64,000 bases of DNA from Haloplanus sp. HW8-1 (GTDB lineage Archaea > Halobacteriota > Halobacteria > Halobacteriales > Haloferacaceae): assembly GCF_023703795.1 (NCBI RefSeq), contig NZ_CP098518.1, positions 1-64,000 of the forward strand. Direction: 5' to 3'. Both the position numbers and the translations under genes were made by a program. Below, piece after piece: positions 1 through 7,678 of the stretch (positions within the stretch are counted from its first letter, which is position 1; every line of letters starts with the position of its first letter). The notes beneath the pieces were generated by a model, which worked only from the letters and a program-made list of their open reading frames with translations, ran no database searches and had not been told where the DNA came from.

Positions 1-113
1 GAAACAGTTCGGGTGTCGATCCGGTGTCACGGGTCGGGGCCGGGGGCCCCATACGAATGGGGACCGTGACTTTTGGGTTCCGTCCCCTGCCGTGTACGTG
101 TCCACTGCCGCCC

Positions 114-2156
114 ATGACGACCCGACTCACGCTCGCCGATCCGGAGGACGCTGGAGAACCGACACCGGCGGCCGGCACCGTCAGGTTCGCGCCGGCCACA
201 CGACGCCGCGTCGGCGTCGACGTGGGCGACGCGGTGCGTATCGAGGGTGGCGACGCGACGGCAGCCACTGTCGGCGAGGACGCCCCCGACCTGCCGGCCG
301 GGGTCGTCGTCGCGAGCGAGGCGGTCCGGCGCAACGCCGGTGTCGACGCCGGGATGCCGGTCACCGTCGAGTCGATCACACCCGACCGTGCGCGAACCGT
401 CACGGTCAGTCCGACACGCTCGTTCTCGCTCGAAGGCGACGCCGGGGCGCTGTCGCGTTCGCTTACGGGGCGTGCTCTGACCACCGGGGATCGAATCCAG
501 CCCGACCTGTTCGGCGGGAGTATCGCCGTCTCCCTGACCGTCGTCGACGTCGATCCCGAGGGGCCGGTCGTGGTGACGCCGGCGACGACCGTCACCGTTC
601 GCGAAGGCGACGCGCCCCCCGCGACCGACCCGGCACCCGTCCCCGCCGACGTCGGCGGTCTGGCCGACGAACTGGAGGCGCTTCGACGACTCGTCGCGCC
701 GCTCTCGGCGCCGGGCAGCGGCATCCGATCGCCCGCAGGGGTGCTCGTCCACGGTCCGTCGGGTGTGGGGAAGACGCTCCTCGTCGGGCGGGTCGCAACC
801 GAGGCCGACCTGTCCATCCACGAGGCCACCCCCGACGACTGCGAGCGCCGCGACTCCCTGTCGACGATACTGCGTGCCGCCGGCGACGACGCCCCGGCCC
901 TCATCCACGTCGAAGACCTCGAAACGGCCGCTCCCAACCCGGATCGGGAGGGCGGACGGCGGGGACGCTCGGCGCTCGGCTGGCTCCTCGACCGCGTTCG
1001 CGACCGCGAGGACCTCCTTGTCGTGGGCGAGGCCACACAGGCCGACGCGGTCGATCCGACGCTCAGACGTGGCGGGCGGTTCGACGCCGAAATCCGGGTC
1101 GGCGTCCCCGGCCAGTCGGCGAGGCGGGAGATCCTCGGGATCCACGCCGCGGCGCTTGACCTCGCCGACGACGTCGACCTCGACGCGGTCGCGACCCACG
1201 CCCACGGGTACACGGGTGCCGATCTGGAGGCAGTTCTCGTCGACGCCGCCACGCGGGCGGCCGCTCGTGCCGACGGCGGCGCCACCGTGACGGCTGCGGA
1301 CGTCGAAGCGGCCCTCGACGCCGTCCGCCCGACGACGCTTCGCGAGGTGACGGTTGAGCGGCCCTCCGTCTCCTATCGCGACATCGGTGGACTGGCCCCC
1401 GCCAAGCGTGAGGTGATCCGAACGGTCGAGTGGCCGCTCCGGTATCCACGCCTGTTCGAACGCCTCGCCGTCGACGCTCCCACCGGCGTCCTGCTCTACG
1501 GGCCGCCCGGAACCGGGAAGACGATGCTCGCCAAGGCCGTCGCGAACTCGACGGACGCGAACTTCCTCGCCGTCGATGGGCCCGAACTGATGAACCGCTA
1601 CGTCGGGGAGAGCGAACGCGGCGTCCGCGAGGTGTTCGAGCGCGCCCGCCGTATCGCGCCGTCGGTCGTCTTCCTCGACGAACTCGACGCCCTCGCTCCG
1701 ACCCGCCGCGGGGCCGACACCGGTGCGGCCGAGCGAGTCGTCTCGCAGTTGCTGACGGAACTCGACGGTCTCTCGCCCCGCGGATCGGTGGTGGTGTTGG
1801 CGGCGACGAACCGCCCGGATGCGGTCGATCCGGCGTTGCTCCGTCCCGGCCGCATCGAAAAACGGGTCGCGGTTCCTCTCCCCGACGAGGACGCCCGGGC
1901 GGAGATCCTCGCGATCCACCTCGACGGCGTTCCCACCCGCGGCGTCGACACGGAAACGATCGCGAAACGCACGGCCGGATACACCGGCAGCGACCTCGCG
2001 GGCGTCGTCCGCGAGGCGGCCCTGCTCGCCATGGAGACGTACCTCCAGGCCGACGGCTCCCCCGACGACGCCCTCGATCGACTCGTGGTCGAACCGGACC
2101 ACCTCGAACGGGCGATCGAAGCCACGCGACCCTCGGTCGACCCCGAGGAGACGTGA
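114..2156 (+). CDS. CDC48/VAT-like AAA ATPase with degenerate first ring
   Basis: A protein of 680 residues with the CDC48/VAT layout: an N-terminal double-psi-barrel-like substrate domain (about 1-180) and two AAA modules. These proteins unfold or extract substrates in the cytoplasm, often feeding the proteasome. Module 2 is complete: Walker A GPPGTGKT at about residue 463, Walker [11 protein letters not shown], and a second region of homology with ATNRPD and an RPGR arginine finger. Module 1 has an altered Walker A (GPSGVGKT, about 214) and a Walker B that reads HVEDLE instead of a normal DExD/E. The ATG at 114 is chosen because the CDC48 N-domain begins there; longer upstream extensions look non-coding. 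It stands alone on its strand. The family call is sure; the cellular substrate is unknown. Confidence 0.93.
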   Translation: MTTRLTLADPEDAGEPTPAAGTVRFAPATRRRVGVDVGDAVRIEGGDATAATVGEDAPDLPAGVVVASEAVRRNAGVDAGMPVTVESITPDRARTVTVSPTRSFSLEGDAGALSRSLTGRALTTGDRIQPDLFGGSIAVSLTVVDVDPEGPVVVTPATTVTVREGDAPPATDPAPVPADVGGLADELEALRRLVAPLSAPGSGIRSPAGVLVHGPSGVGKTLLVGRVATEADLSIHEATPDDCERRDSLSTILRAAGDDAPALIHVEDLETAAPNPDREGGRRGRSALGWLLDRVRDREDLLVVGEATQADAVDPTLRRGGRFDAEIRVGVPGQSARREILGIHAAALDLADDVDLDAVATHAHGYTGADLEAVLVDAATRAAARADGGATVTAADVEAALDAVRPTTLREVTVERPSVSYRDIGGLAPAKREVIRTVEWPLRYPRLFERLAVDAPTGVLLYGPPGTGKTMLAKAVANSTDANFLAVDGPELMNRYVGESERGVREVFERARRIAPSVVFLDELDALAPTRRGADTGAAERVVSQLLTELDGLSPRGSVVVLAATNRPDAVDPALLRPGRIEKRVAVPLPDEDARAEILAIHLDGVPTRGVDTETIAKRTAGYTGSDLAGVVREAALLAMETYLQADGSPDDALDRLVVEPDHLERAIEATRPSVDPEET

Positions 2157-2211
2157 TCGGGCCACACCCGTTTGGGTCGACGTTCAAGGGACCCGAGCCC
2201 GACGCCCATGT

Positions 2212-2379
2212 ATGGAGAAAGACACCCTCGTCTTCGGGACTCACGGCGTCGTCGCGCTCGGGCTGATCGCGTTCGGCGCGTATCGCGTCTCCGGGGGAGC
2301 GGTCGTTCCCGGCGCACTCAACGTGGTGATGGCGGCCGCCGTCGTGGTCGTCGGTCGGTACGTCGCCGACCTCGCGTGA
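2212..2379 (+). CDS. Small two-helix membrane protein
   Basis: Encodes 55 residues beginning MEKDTLVFGTHG, with two hydrophobic stretches (about 10-27 and 34-52) separated by a short polar turn. A second ATG four bases upstream, at 2208, is in another frame. No family is recognised. It sits just after the AAA ATPase gene and converges on the rhodopsin gene. Confidence 0.6.
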   Translation: MEKDTLVFGTHGVVALGLIAFGAYRVSGGAVVPGALNVVMAAAVVVVGRYVADLA

Positions 2380-2407
2380 CCCGTATGGGTTCGGATGGGA
2401 CGTCCCG

Positions 2408-3142
2408 TCAGTCCACCGAGACGCCCGACGATGGGTCCGAACCGGACGCATCCGTCGCGTCGGCGACCGCTCGGCTCCGGAGCAGGACCGTCCCGAACCC
2501 GACCTTCGCGACGAGGTCGAGGAAGGTGAACCCGAGCACCTCCATCGGCGGCGGGACGAGACCGACACCGGCGGTGCCGACGAGCCACCAGACGGGGTAG
2601 CCCGCCCACGTCACGCCGACGAGGCCCCGGAGGACGCCGTACGTCTCACGTGTCGCCTCGCCGAGTTCGCGTGCCCGCCTGCCGAGCGCCACGAAGACGT
2701 AGTACAACACGAGGAGGAACGCGACCGTACTCACCCCCCACCAGGCGTAGCGGTACAGCCGAACGCCCGACAGCGTGGCCGCGATTCCGGTCACGATCAT
2801 GAACGCGTCGGCCGCCACCGCACCGAACACCGTCTCGGTGTCCGCCCCGACGAGCAACCCCAACGCGATCAGCAACAGCGGCGTCGTGAACAGCCAGTCG
2901 GCGTACCGCGCCCAGTGAACCTCGAGTGTGCCGCCGCGGACCGGCACTTCGGCCACGCCGACACCGAGCGCCATCGCCAGATACGAACCGAACGCGATCG
3001 TCGGGACGAGTGCCGTGACGACGTGGAGTCCCCTCGATCGCGGTCCCTCGGCGTCGAGTCCCCGGACCGCGAAATACAGGGCGCCGAGCCCCATCAGCGC
3101 CGCGCCGACGGCGAACACGGACCGGACCGGTAGGTCGACCAT
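2408..3142 (-). CDS. Microbial rhodopsin without the usual cytoplasmic proton donor
   Basis: A seven-helix retinal protein of 244 residues. Helix C reads RYADWLFTTPLLL, and helix G carries the Schiff-base lysine in LDLVAKVGFG (K213). Against bacteriorhodopsin numbering (offset 3), R82, D85, T89, D115, W182, Y185, W189, E204, D212 and K216 are all kept. D96, the cytoplasmic proton donor, is alanine (A93), and E194 is alanine (A191). A pump without D96 cycles slowly, and known sensory rhodopsins also lack it, so this may be a sensor, a slow pump or a middle-rhodopsin type. No transducer (Htr) gene is next to it. Carotenoid genes that could supply retinal lie 0.7-2.5 kb away on the other strand. 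Rhodopsin identity is certain; the functional class is not. Confidence 0.9.
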   Translation of the reverse strand: MVDLPVRSVFAVGAALMGLGALYFAVRGLDAEGPRSRGLHVVTALVPTIAFGSYLAMALGVGVAEVPVRGGTLEVHWARYADWLFTTPLLLIALGLLVGADTETVFGAVAADAFMIVTGIAATLSGVRLYRYAWWGVSTVAFLLVLYYVFVALGRRARELGEATRETYGVLRGLVGVTWAGYPVWWLVGTAGVGLVPPPMEVLGFTFLDLVAKVGFGTVLLRSRAVADATDASGSDPSSGVSVD

Positions 3143-3360
3143 CCACCCTCCATCAGCGCTCCCACCGTGTTAGTGGGCACACCAAACTCATGGGTGTCGT
3201 CGATCCGGATCCCCGGCTCCCGGACGGCCGCTGGCGGCGTCACGACCGGTCGCAGCAGGACGGCGAGCCGGAACGTTTCGGCCGTCTCGGCCGGCGTCTC
3301 CGGTGACGAGGCGGACTAGCTTGGTTCGTGATTGAAGCTACGGGGCGCGTACGGGCAAAC

Positions 3361-3696
3361 GTGACCGACGATAGTGATCGGACGACCGAAACCGACGCCG
3401 AAACGGCCCGAACGACCGGCCAGCGAACGGAGGACGACGAGGATGTCGTCGTCGACCTCGACTCCGCGACGGCGTACGAAGAGCGCGTCGACGAACTACA
3501 GGAGACGGTCGAGGCTCAGGAAGAACGGATCGAGGAACTCGAGGACCTTCTGCTCGACCTCTCGGTTCGCGCCGCCGACGACCGGGGAATGGGCGTCTGC
3601 CCGGAGTGTCACGGCCCCGTGGAAAAGGTGAAACGCTGGTTCGGTCCGACGACGATCGAGTGTCGACGGTGTGGGGAAGCGTTCCACGAGTACTGA
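3361..3696 (+). CDS. Coiled-coil protein with C-terminal zinc ribbon
   Basis: Starting at the GTG at 3361, the protein has about 111 residues: an acidic disordered N-terminus, a coiled coil around 40-70 (YEERVDELQETVEAQEERIE), and a C-terminal zinc ribbon with CPECH and CRRCG pairs. A GTG at 3328 would add 11 residues. The domain order resembles small haloarchaeal proteins of unknown role, possibly nucleic-acid or protein binding. It lies between the rhodopsin gene and the phytoene synthase gene. Confidence 0.75.
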   Translation: MTDDSDRTTETDAETARTTGQRTEDDEDVVVDLDSATAYEERVDELQETVEAQEERIEELEDLLLDLSVRAADDRGMGVCPECHGPVEKVKRWFGPTTIECRRCGEAFHEY

Positions 3697-3795
3697 GCGG
3701 GATCACCCCAACTGTGTTGGTATGCTTTTCAGTCCGGTGGAGCGTGTAGCCACGAGTGTGCGAACCGCGTGATCGTTCGGCGGGACACTCAAACA

Positions 3796-4764
3796 ATGAC
3801 TTCACACGAACGGATCCGGCGGAGCAAAGCCGTCCAGCGCCACACTGGGCTGACCTTTCACGTCGCGACGCGGTTGCTTCCGAAACGGGTCCGCCACCCG
3901 ACGTACGTCCTATACGCGTTCTTCCGGACGGCCGACGAGATCGTCGACGCGGTCGATCCCGGCCCCCCGGCCGAGCAGCGGCGCGAACTCGAACGCTTGC
4001 GTGCGGCCGTTCTCGGCGAGTGCGAGACGGACGATCCGGTTCTCGCTGGCGTCGCGGACCTACGTGACCGCCACGACATCCCCCGCGAGGAGATCGACGC
4101 CTTCGTCGACTCGATGCTGATGGACGTCGACAAGGGGCGGTACCGGACACGCGACGAACTCTCCGCGTACCTCCGCGGATCGTCGGTCGCCGTCGGACAC
4201 ATGATGCTCGACGTCATGGACCCCGACGACGCGGAGACGGCCCGCCCACACGCCGCAGCACTCGGCGAGGCGTTCCAACTCACGAACTTCCTCCGCGACG
4301 TCCGCGAGGACGTCCGCGAGTACGACCGCATCTACCTGCCGGCCGAGACGCTTCGATCGCACGGTTGTTCCCACGCGGACATCGAGTCGTTGACCTTCTC
4401 AGACGGCGTCGCGGCGGCCATCCGCGACGAACTCCGGTGGACCGAGCGCCGGTACCGACGCGGTGTCGACGGCATCAGGTATCTTCCCGAGGACTGTCAG
4501 TTCCCCGTGCTGGCGGCCGCAGTGATGTACGCGGACCAACATCGGCTCATCCGCGAGCGCGGATACGACGTCCTCTCCGCCCGCCCGACGCTGACGGTGC
4601 GGCGACGGCTCGGCCTCGTCGCACGGGCGTGGCTCCACTGGCAGTTCTCCGGGGACCCCCTCGCAGCGTTCTATGAGGTGACCGATCTCGAAACACCCAC
4701 GGACGCCGGCGAAGTCCCGTCCCGGGTGGAGTACGCTCATGATCCGTCCTCCGGTTCGGACTGA
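3796..4764 (+). CDS. crtB: Phytoene synthase
   Basis: A squalene/phytoene synthase family protein of 322 residues. It joins two geranylgeranyl diphosphates into phytoene, the first committed step to bacterioruberin and to beta-carotene and retinal. Both Asp-rich substrate motifs are visible: RTADEIVD near the N-terminus, and NFLRDVREDVREYDRIYLP in the middle. The ATG at 3796 is the first Met before the conserved KAVQRHTGLTFHVATRLLP block. A lycopene cyclase gene follows 33 bases after the stop, so the two probably form an operon serving the nearby opsin. Confidence 0.93.
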   Translation: MTSHERIRRSKAVQRHTGLTFHVATRLLPKRVRHPTYVLYAFFRTADEIVDAVDPGPPAEQRRELERLRAAVLGECETDDPVLAGVADLRDRHDIPREEIDAFVDSMLMDVDKGRYRTRDELSAYLRGSSVAVGHMMLDVMDPDDAETARPHAAALGEAFQLTNFLRDVREDVREYDRIYLPAETLRSHGCSHADIESLTFSDGVAAAIRDELRWTERRYRRGVDGIRYLPEDCQFPVLAAAVMYADQHRLIRERGYDVLSARPTLTVRRRLGLVARAWLHWQFSGDPLAAFYEVTDLETPTDAGEVPSRVEYAHDPSSGSD

Positions 4765-4797
4765 CGGCCGCTCCCCCGTCACCGGGGGTGAGCGACC

Positions 4798-5610
4798 GTG
4801 ATCCCGACGGTGCTCGCGTCGGTCACGTCGACCTATCTCGCCTATCTGACCGTCACCGTCGGCGGCCCGTTGCTCGTCGTCGCCGCGCTCGCGCGGTATC
4901 GCGGCGGCCTCCGGACCCCCGTCGACGCGCTCGGCGTCGGCGTACTCATGGTGATCGCCTTCTCCTATACGTTCGCGTGGGACGGGTATCTCATCGAACG
5001 CGGCGTCTGGTGGTACGGCGAGGGGGTCGTGACCGCACGCGTCTCGGGCATCCCGATCGGCGAACTCGCCTTCTTTCTCCTGCAGACGGCACTCACTGGG
5101 CTCTGGCTCTACGTCATCGATCCGTCGCCCGACCCTTCCCGTCCGACGGCCGTCCGGTCGCGCCCCGTCGGCCTCCTGTCGATCGTCGGCCTCGAACTCG
5201 CCGGGCTGGTGCTGTTCTATACGTCCTCCGGTTACTACCTCGGTTACATCCTCCTGTGGGGGATGCCGATCGTCGGCTTTCTCTGGGTGCTCGGCGGGCC
5301 GCTCATCTGGCGCCTCCGCCGTCCAGTCGCGCTGGCGATCCTCGTCCCGACGGTCTACCTCTGGATCGTCGACCGAGTCGCCATCGGCCTCGGGCTCTGG
5401 ACGATCTCGCCGACCCACTCGACCGGATTCCAGGTCTTCGGTCTCCCCGTCGAGGAGATGGCGTTTTTCCTCCTGACGAACGTCCTCGTCGTGTTCGGGT
5501 TGGTGCTCTACCAGTGGGTCGTGGCCCGAACCGACCGACACGACCTCGTCGAGGGATTCCGGGGGTTGGTCCCCCGTGGCGGCGTCGGCAAGCCACCCGG
5601 CGAAGAGTGA
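4798..5610 (+). CDS. crtY: Lycopene beta-cyclase, fused CrtYc-CrtYd membrane type
   Basis: A polytopic membrane protein of 270 residues with seven or eight predicted helices and two homologous halves. Each half has a WWYGEG/WTISPT-like segment and a glutamate motif: IPIGELAFF in the first (only one acidic residue) and LPVEEMAFFLLTN in the second (full PxE(E/D)). This is the fused heterodimeric cyclase architecture of archaea, which converts lycopene to beta-carotene. It starts with GTG at 4798 directly after the phytoene synthase gene. No carotene-cleaving brp/blh gene lies in the window. Confidence 0.88.
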   Translation: MIPTVLASVTSTYLAYLTVTVGGPLLVVAALARYRGGLRTPVDALGVGVLMVIAFSYTFAWDGYLIERGVWWYGEGVVTARVSGIPIGELAFFLLQTALTGLWLYVIDPSPDPSRPTAVRSRPVGLLSIVGLELAGLVLFYTSSGYYLGYILLWGMPIVGFLWVLGGPLIWRLRRPVALAILVPTVYLWIVDRVAIGLGLWTISPTHSTGFQVFGLPVEEMAFFLLTNVLVVFGLVLYQWVVARTDRHDLVEGFRGLVPRGGVGKPPGEE

Positions 5611-5698
5611 ACCGCGGGACGCCACCGATTTCCTATCGCGTCATGTGATTTATAGGGCGACGCGGGGGACTTTTCCCCCTCGCGCGCGGAGTCGAGGT

Positions 5699-6619
5699 AT
5701 GGTCGAAAACGTGGCCCGCGTGGTGGCCGACCTCGACCCCGAGGATTTCTATCTGCTTTCGGGTGTCGAGCAGGGGATGCGGTTCAGCGAGTGGGTCAAC
5801 CGCGGGAAACTGCCGGAGTATGCCGATCTGACCCCTGAGGAAGTGGACTACCGGCTGGATCGCTGTATGAAACGGGACCTGGTCGAGCGCCGGACCATCC
5901 AGTACGAGGGCTACCAGCTCACCTTCGAGGGATACGACGTGCTGGCGCTGCACACCTTCGCGGAGCGAGACACCGTCGAGGGCGTGGGCGCACCGCTCGG
6001 CGTCGGCAAGGAAAGCGACGTCTACGAGGTGCAGTCCTACCGGCCGCTGGCGCTGAAGTTCCACCGTGAGGGCTACACCAACTTCCGGGAGGTGAACCGC
6101 GAGCGCGAGTACACCGCCGACCACCACCACGTCTCGTGGCTCTACACCGCTCGCAAGGCGGCCGAACGGGAGTACGAGGCCCTGGAGACGCTGTATCCGG
6201 ACGTTGCAGTTCCGCACCCGGTCGATCACAACCGCCACGCCATCGTGATGGCGAAGTTCGAGGGCGTCGAACTCGCGCGCTCGAAACTCGACGATGACCA
6301 GGCGGTGGCCGTCCTCGATCTCATCCTCGACGAGGTGGCGAGCGCTCACGGGGCGGGCCTGATCCACGCCGATCTCAGCGAACACAACGTCGCCGTCGCT
6401 TCGTCGGGGATCACGATCTTCGACTGGCCACAGTCGGTGTCGACCGACCACGAGAACGCCGCCGAACTGCTGGAGCGCGACGTGACCAACCTGATCGGCT
6501 TCTTCGAACGGAAATACCCGACGGTCGTTCCGGACGTGGACGCCGCGGCCGTCGCCGACGCCATCGCCGCGGACGACTTCGAGACGGTTCGGGAGTTCGT
6601 GGCGAGTCGAAGTGCTTAA
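5699..6619 (+). CDS. rio2: RIO2-family serine/threonine protein kinase
   Basis: A protein of 306 residues with the RIO2 signature: an N-terminal winged helix (about 1-90) followed by a small kinase domain. Visible kinase elements are the nucleotide loop GVGKESDVYEV near residue 101, the catalytic HADLSEHN near 223 and the metal-binding FDWPQ near 241. Archaeal and eukaryotic Rio2 act in late maturation of the small ribosomal subunit. The ATG at 5699 precedes the conserved winged helix, with AT-rich promoter-like sequence upstream. The next gene encodes ribosomal protein L15e, a fitting neighbour. Confidence 0.93.
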   Translation: MVENVARVVADLDPEDFYLLSGVEQGMRFSEWVNRGKLPEYADLTPEEVDYRLDRCMKRDLVERRTIQYEGYQLTFEGYDVLALHTFAERDTVEGVGAPLGVGKESDVYEVQSYRPLALKFHREGYTNFREVNREREYTADHHHVSWLYTARKAAEREYEALETLYPDVAVPHPVDHNRHAIVMAKFEGVELARSKLDDDQAVAVLDLILDEVASAHGAGLIHADLSEHNVAVASSGITIFDWPQSVSTDHENAAELLERDVTNLIGFFERKYPTVVPDVDAAAVADAIAADDFETVREFVASRSA

Positions 6620-6744
6620 CAGCGACCGGCCGGTAGCCCCGGTAACTCGCTGGTAGACGGGCCTCCAGCGGGCACCCGATTCGTCGGGACGACATGTGGC
6701 TCGCCACTCGGCGACGCTGAATCGCAAGCGCCCGTGGACAACCC

Positions 6745-7335
6745 ATGGCACGAAGCTTCTACTCGCACATCCGCGACGCGTGGCAGGACCCCGACGAGGG
6801 GGCTCTCGCCGAACTGCAGTGGCAACGCAAACAGGAGTGGCGCGACCAGGGCGCCATCGAACGCATCGAGCGCCCGACCCGCCTCGACAAGGCGCGAAAC
6901 CTGGGGTACAAGGCCAAACAGGGCATCGTCGTGGCCCGGACGTCCGTCCGCAAGGGCGGGGCCCGGAAGCGACGGTTCACGGCCGGCCGACGCTCGAAGC
7001 GACAGGGCGTCAACCGCATCGGTCGCCGCAAGAGCATCCAGCGCATCGCCGAGGAGCGCACCTCTCGCAAATACCCCAATCTCCGCGTGCTCAACTCCTA
7101 CTGGGTCGGCGAGGACGGCTCCCAGAAGTGGCACGAAGTGATCCTCGTGGATCCGGAACACCCCGCCATTCAGGCCGACGACGACCTGAACTGGATCTGT
7201 GACGACTCCCACAAGGGCCGTGCGTTCCGCGGCAAGACCAGCGCCGGCACCAAGGGCCGCGGCCAGCGCAAGCGCGGTACGGGGACCGAACACACCCGAC
7301 CGAGCATCGGCGGCGACCGGCGCCGCGGCAAGTAA
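6745..7335 (+). CDS. rpl15e: Ribosomal protein L15e
   Basis: A very basic protein of 196 residues starting [13 protein letters not shown], recognisable over its length as L15e of the large subunit ([19 protein letters not shown] near 55; [11 protein letters not shown] near 110; an Arg/Lys/Gly-rich C-terminal tail that threads into rRNA). It is the usual family length and has an ATG start. Confidence 0.97.
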   Translation: MARSFYSHIRDAWQDPDEGALAELQWQRKQEWRDQGAIERIERPTRLDKARNLGYKAKQGIVVARTSVRKGGARKRRFTAGRRSKRQGVNRIGRRKSIQRIAEERTSRKYPNLRVLNSYWVGEDGSQKWHEVILVDPEHPAIQADDDLNWICDDSHKGRAFRGKTSAGTKGRGQRKRGTGTEHTRPSIGGDRRRGK

Positions 7336-7678
7336 CGCGCTCCGTTCTCGCGGTTTCTTCGTCGACAGTCCCGAGTCCGTCTACCGTTTGATAAACTGCA
7401 TGTCGCAATACGGAACGGCGGTCCTCGCGACCGGGTAGCCGAGCGGTCGTTCGGCCTCCAGGGTGGTCGCGACCCGCGGCCGACCGTTTCGCCCGCCCCG
7501 ACTCGAATCGCGCCGATCGCTCTATATACCGGACAATAGGTCTCTTAGTGGATTACTTGTGAGTCGGTCGGATCTCACCGACTGTGCGAGGAGTGTCCGC
7601 GATTCTGCCGGTGGAGCAGCCGTCACGGCGTCCGAACGCCCACGCGCGTCGAACCGAGGCGGACGGGCAGGTGATTCG
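7336..7678 (+). promoter_or_regulatory. Promoter and leader region of ppk with a hairpin
   Basis: A 343-base gap. A TATA-like element (TCTATATACC, 7521-7530) would place transcription start near 7548-7555. A perfect 7-bp inverted repeat (AGTCGGT / ACCGACT, 7562-7568 and 7577-7583, 8-base loop) would lie in the transcript just after that point. An in-frame GTG at 7559 could also begin a longer polyphosphate kinase. Nothing else is recognised in the gap. Confidence 0.4.

Noticed and set aside
27-2165. Long open frame on the minus strand opposite the AAA ATPase
   Set aside because: A high-GC mirror frame: no recognisable domain, Arg/Gly-rich, fully antisense to a clearly conserved gene.
7425-7480. 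tRNA-like segment (GGGTAGCCGAGCGGTC, GGTCGCGACC)
   Set aside because: Resembles a D-arm, but there is no anticodon stem or T-arm in the right positions.
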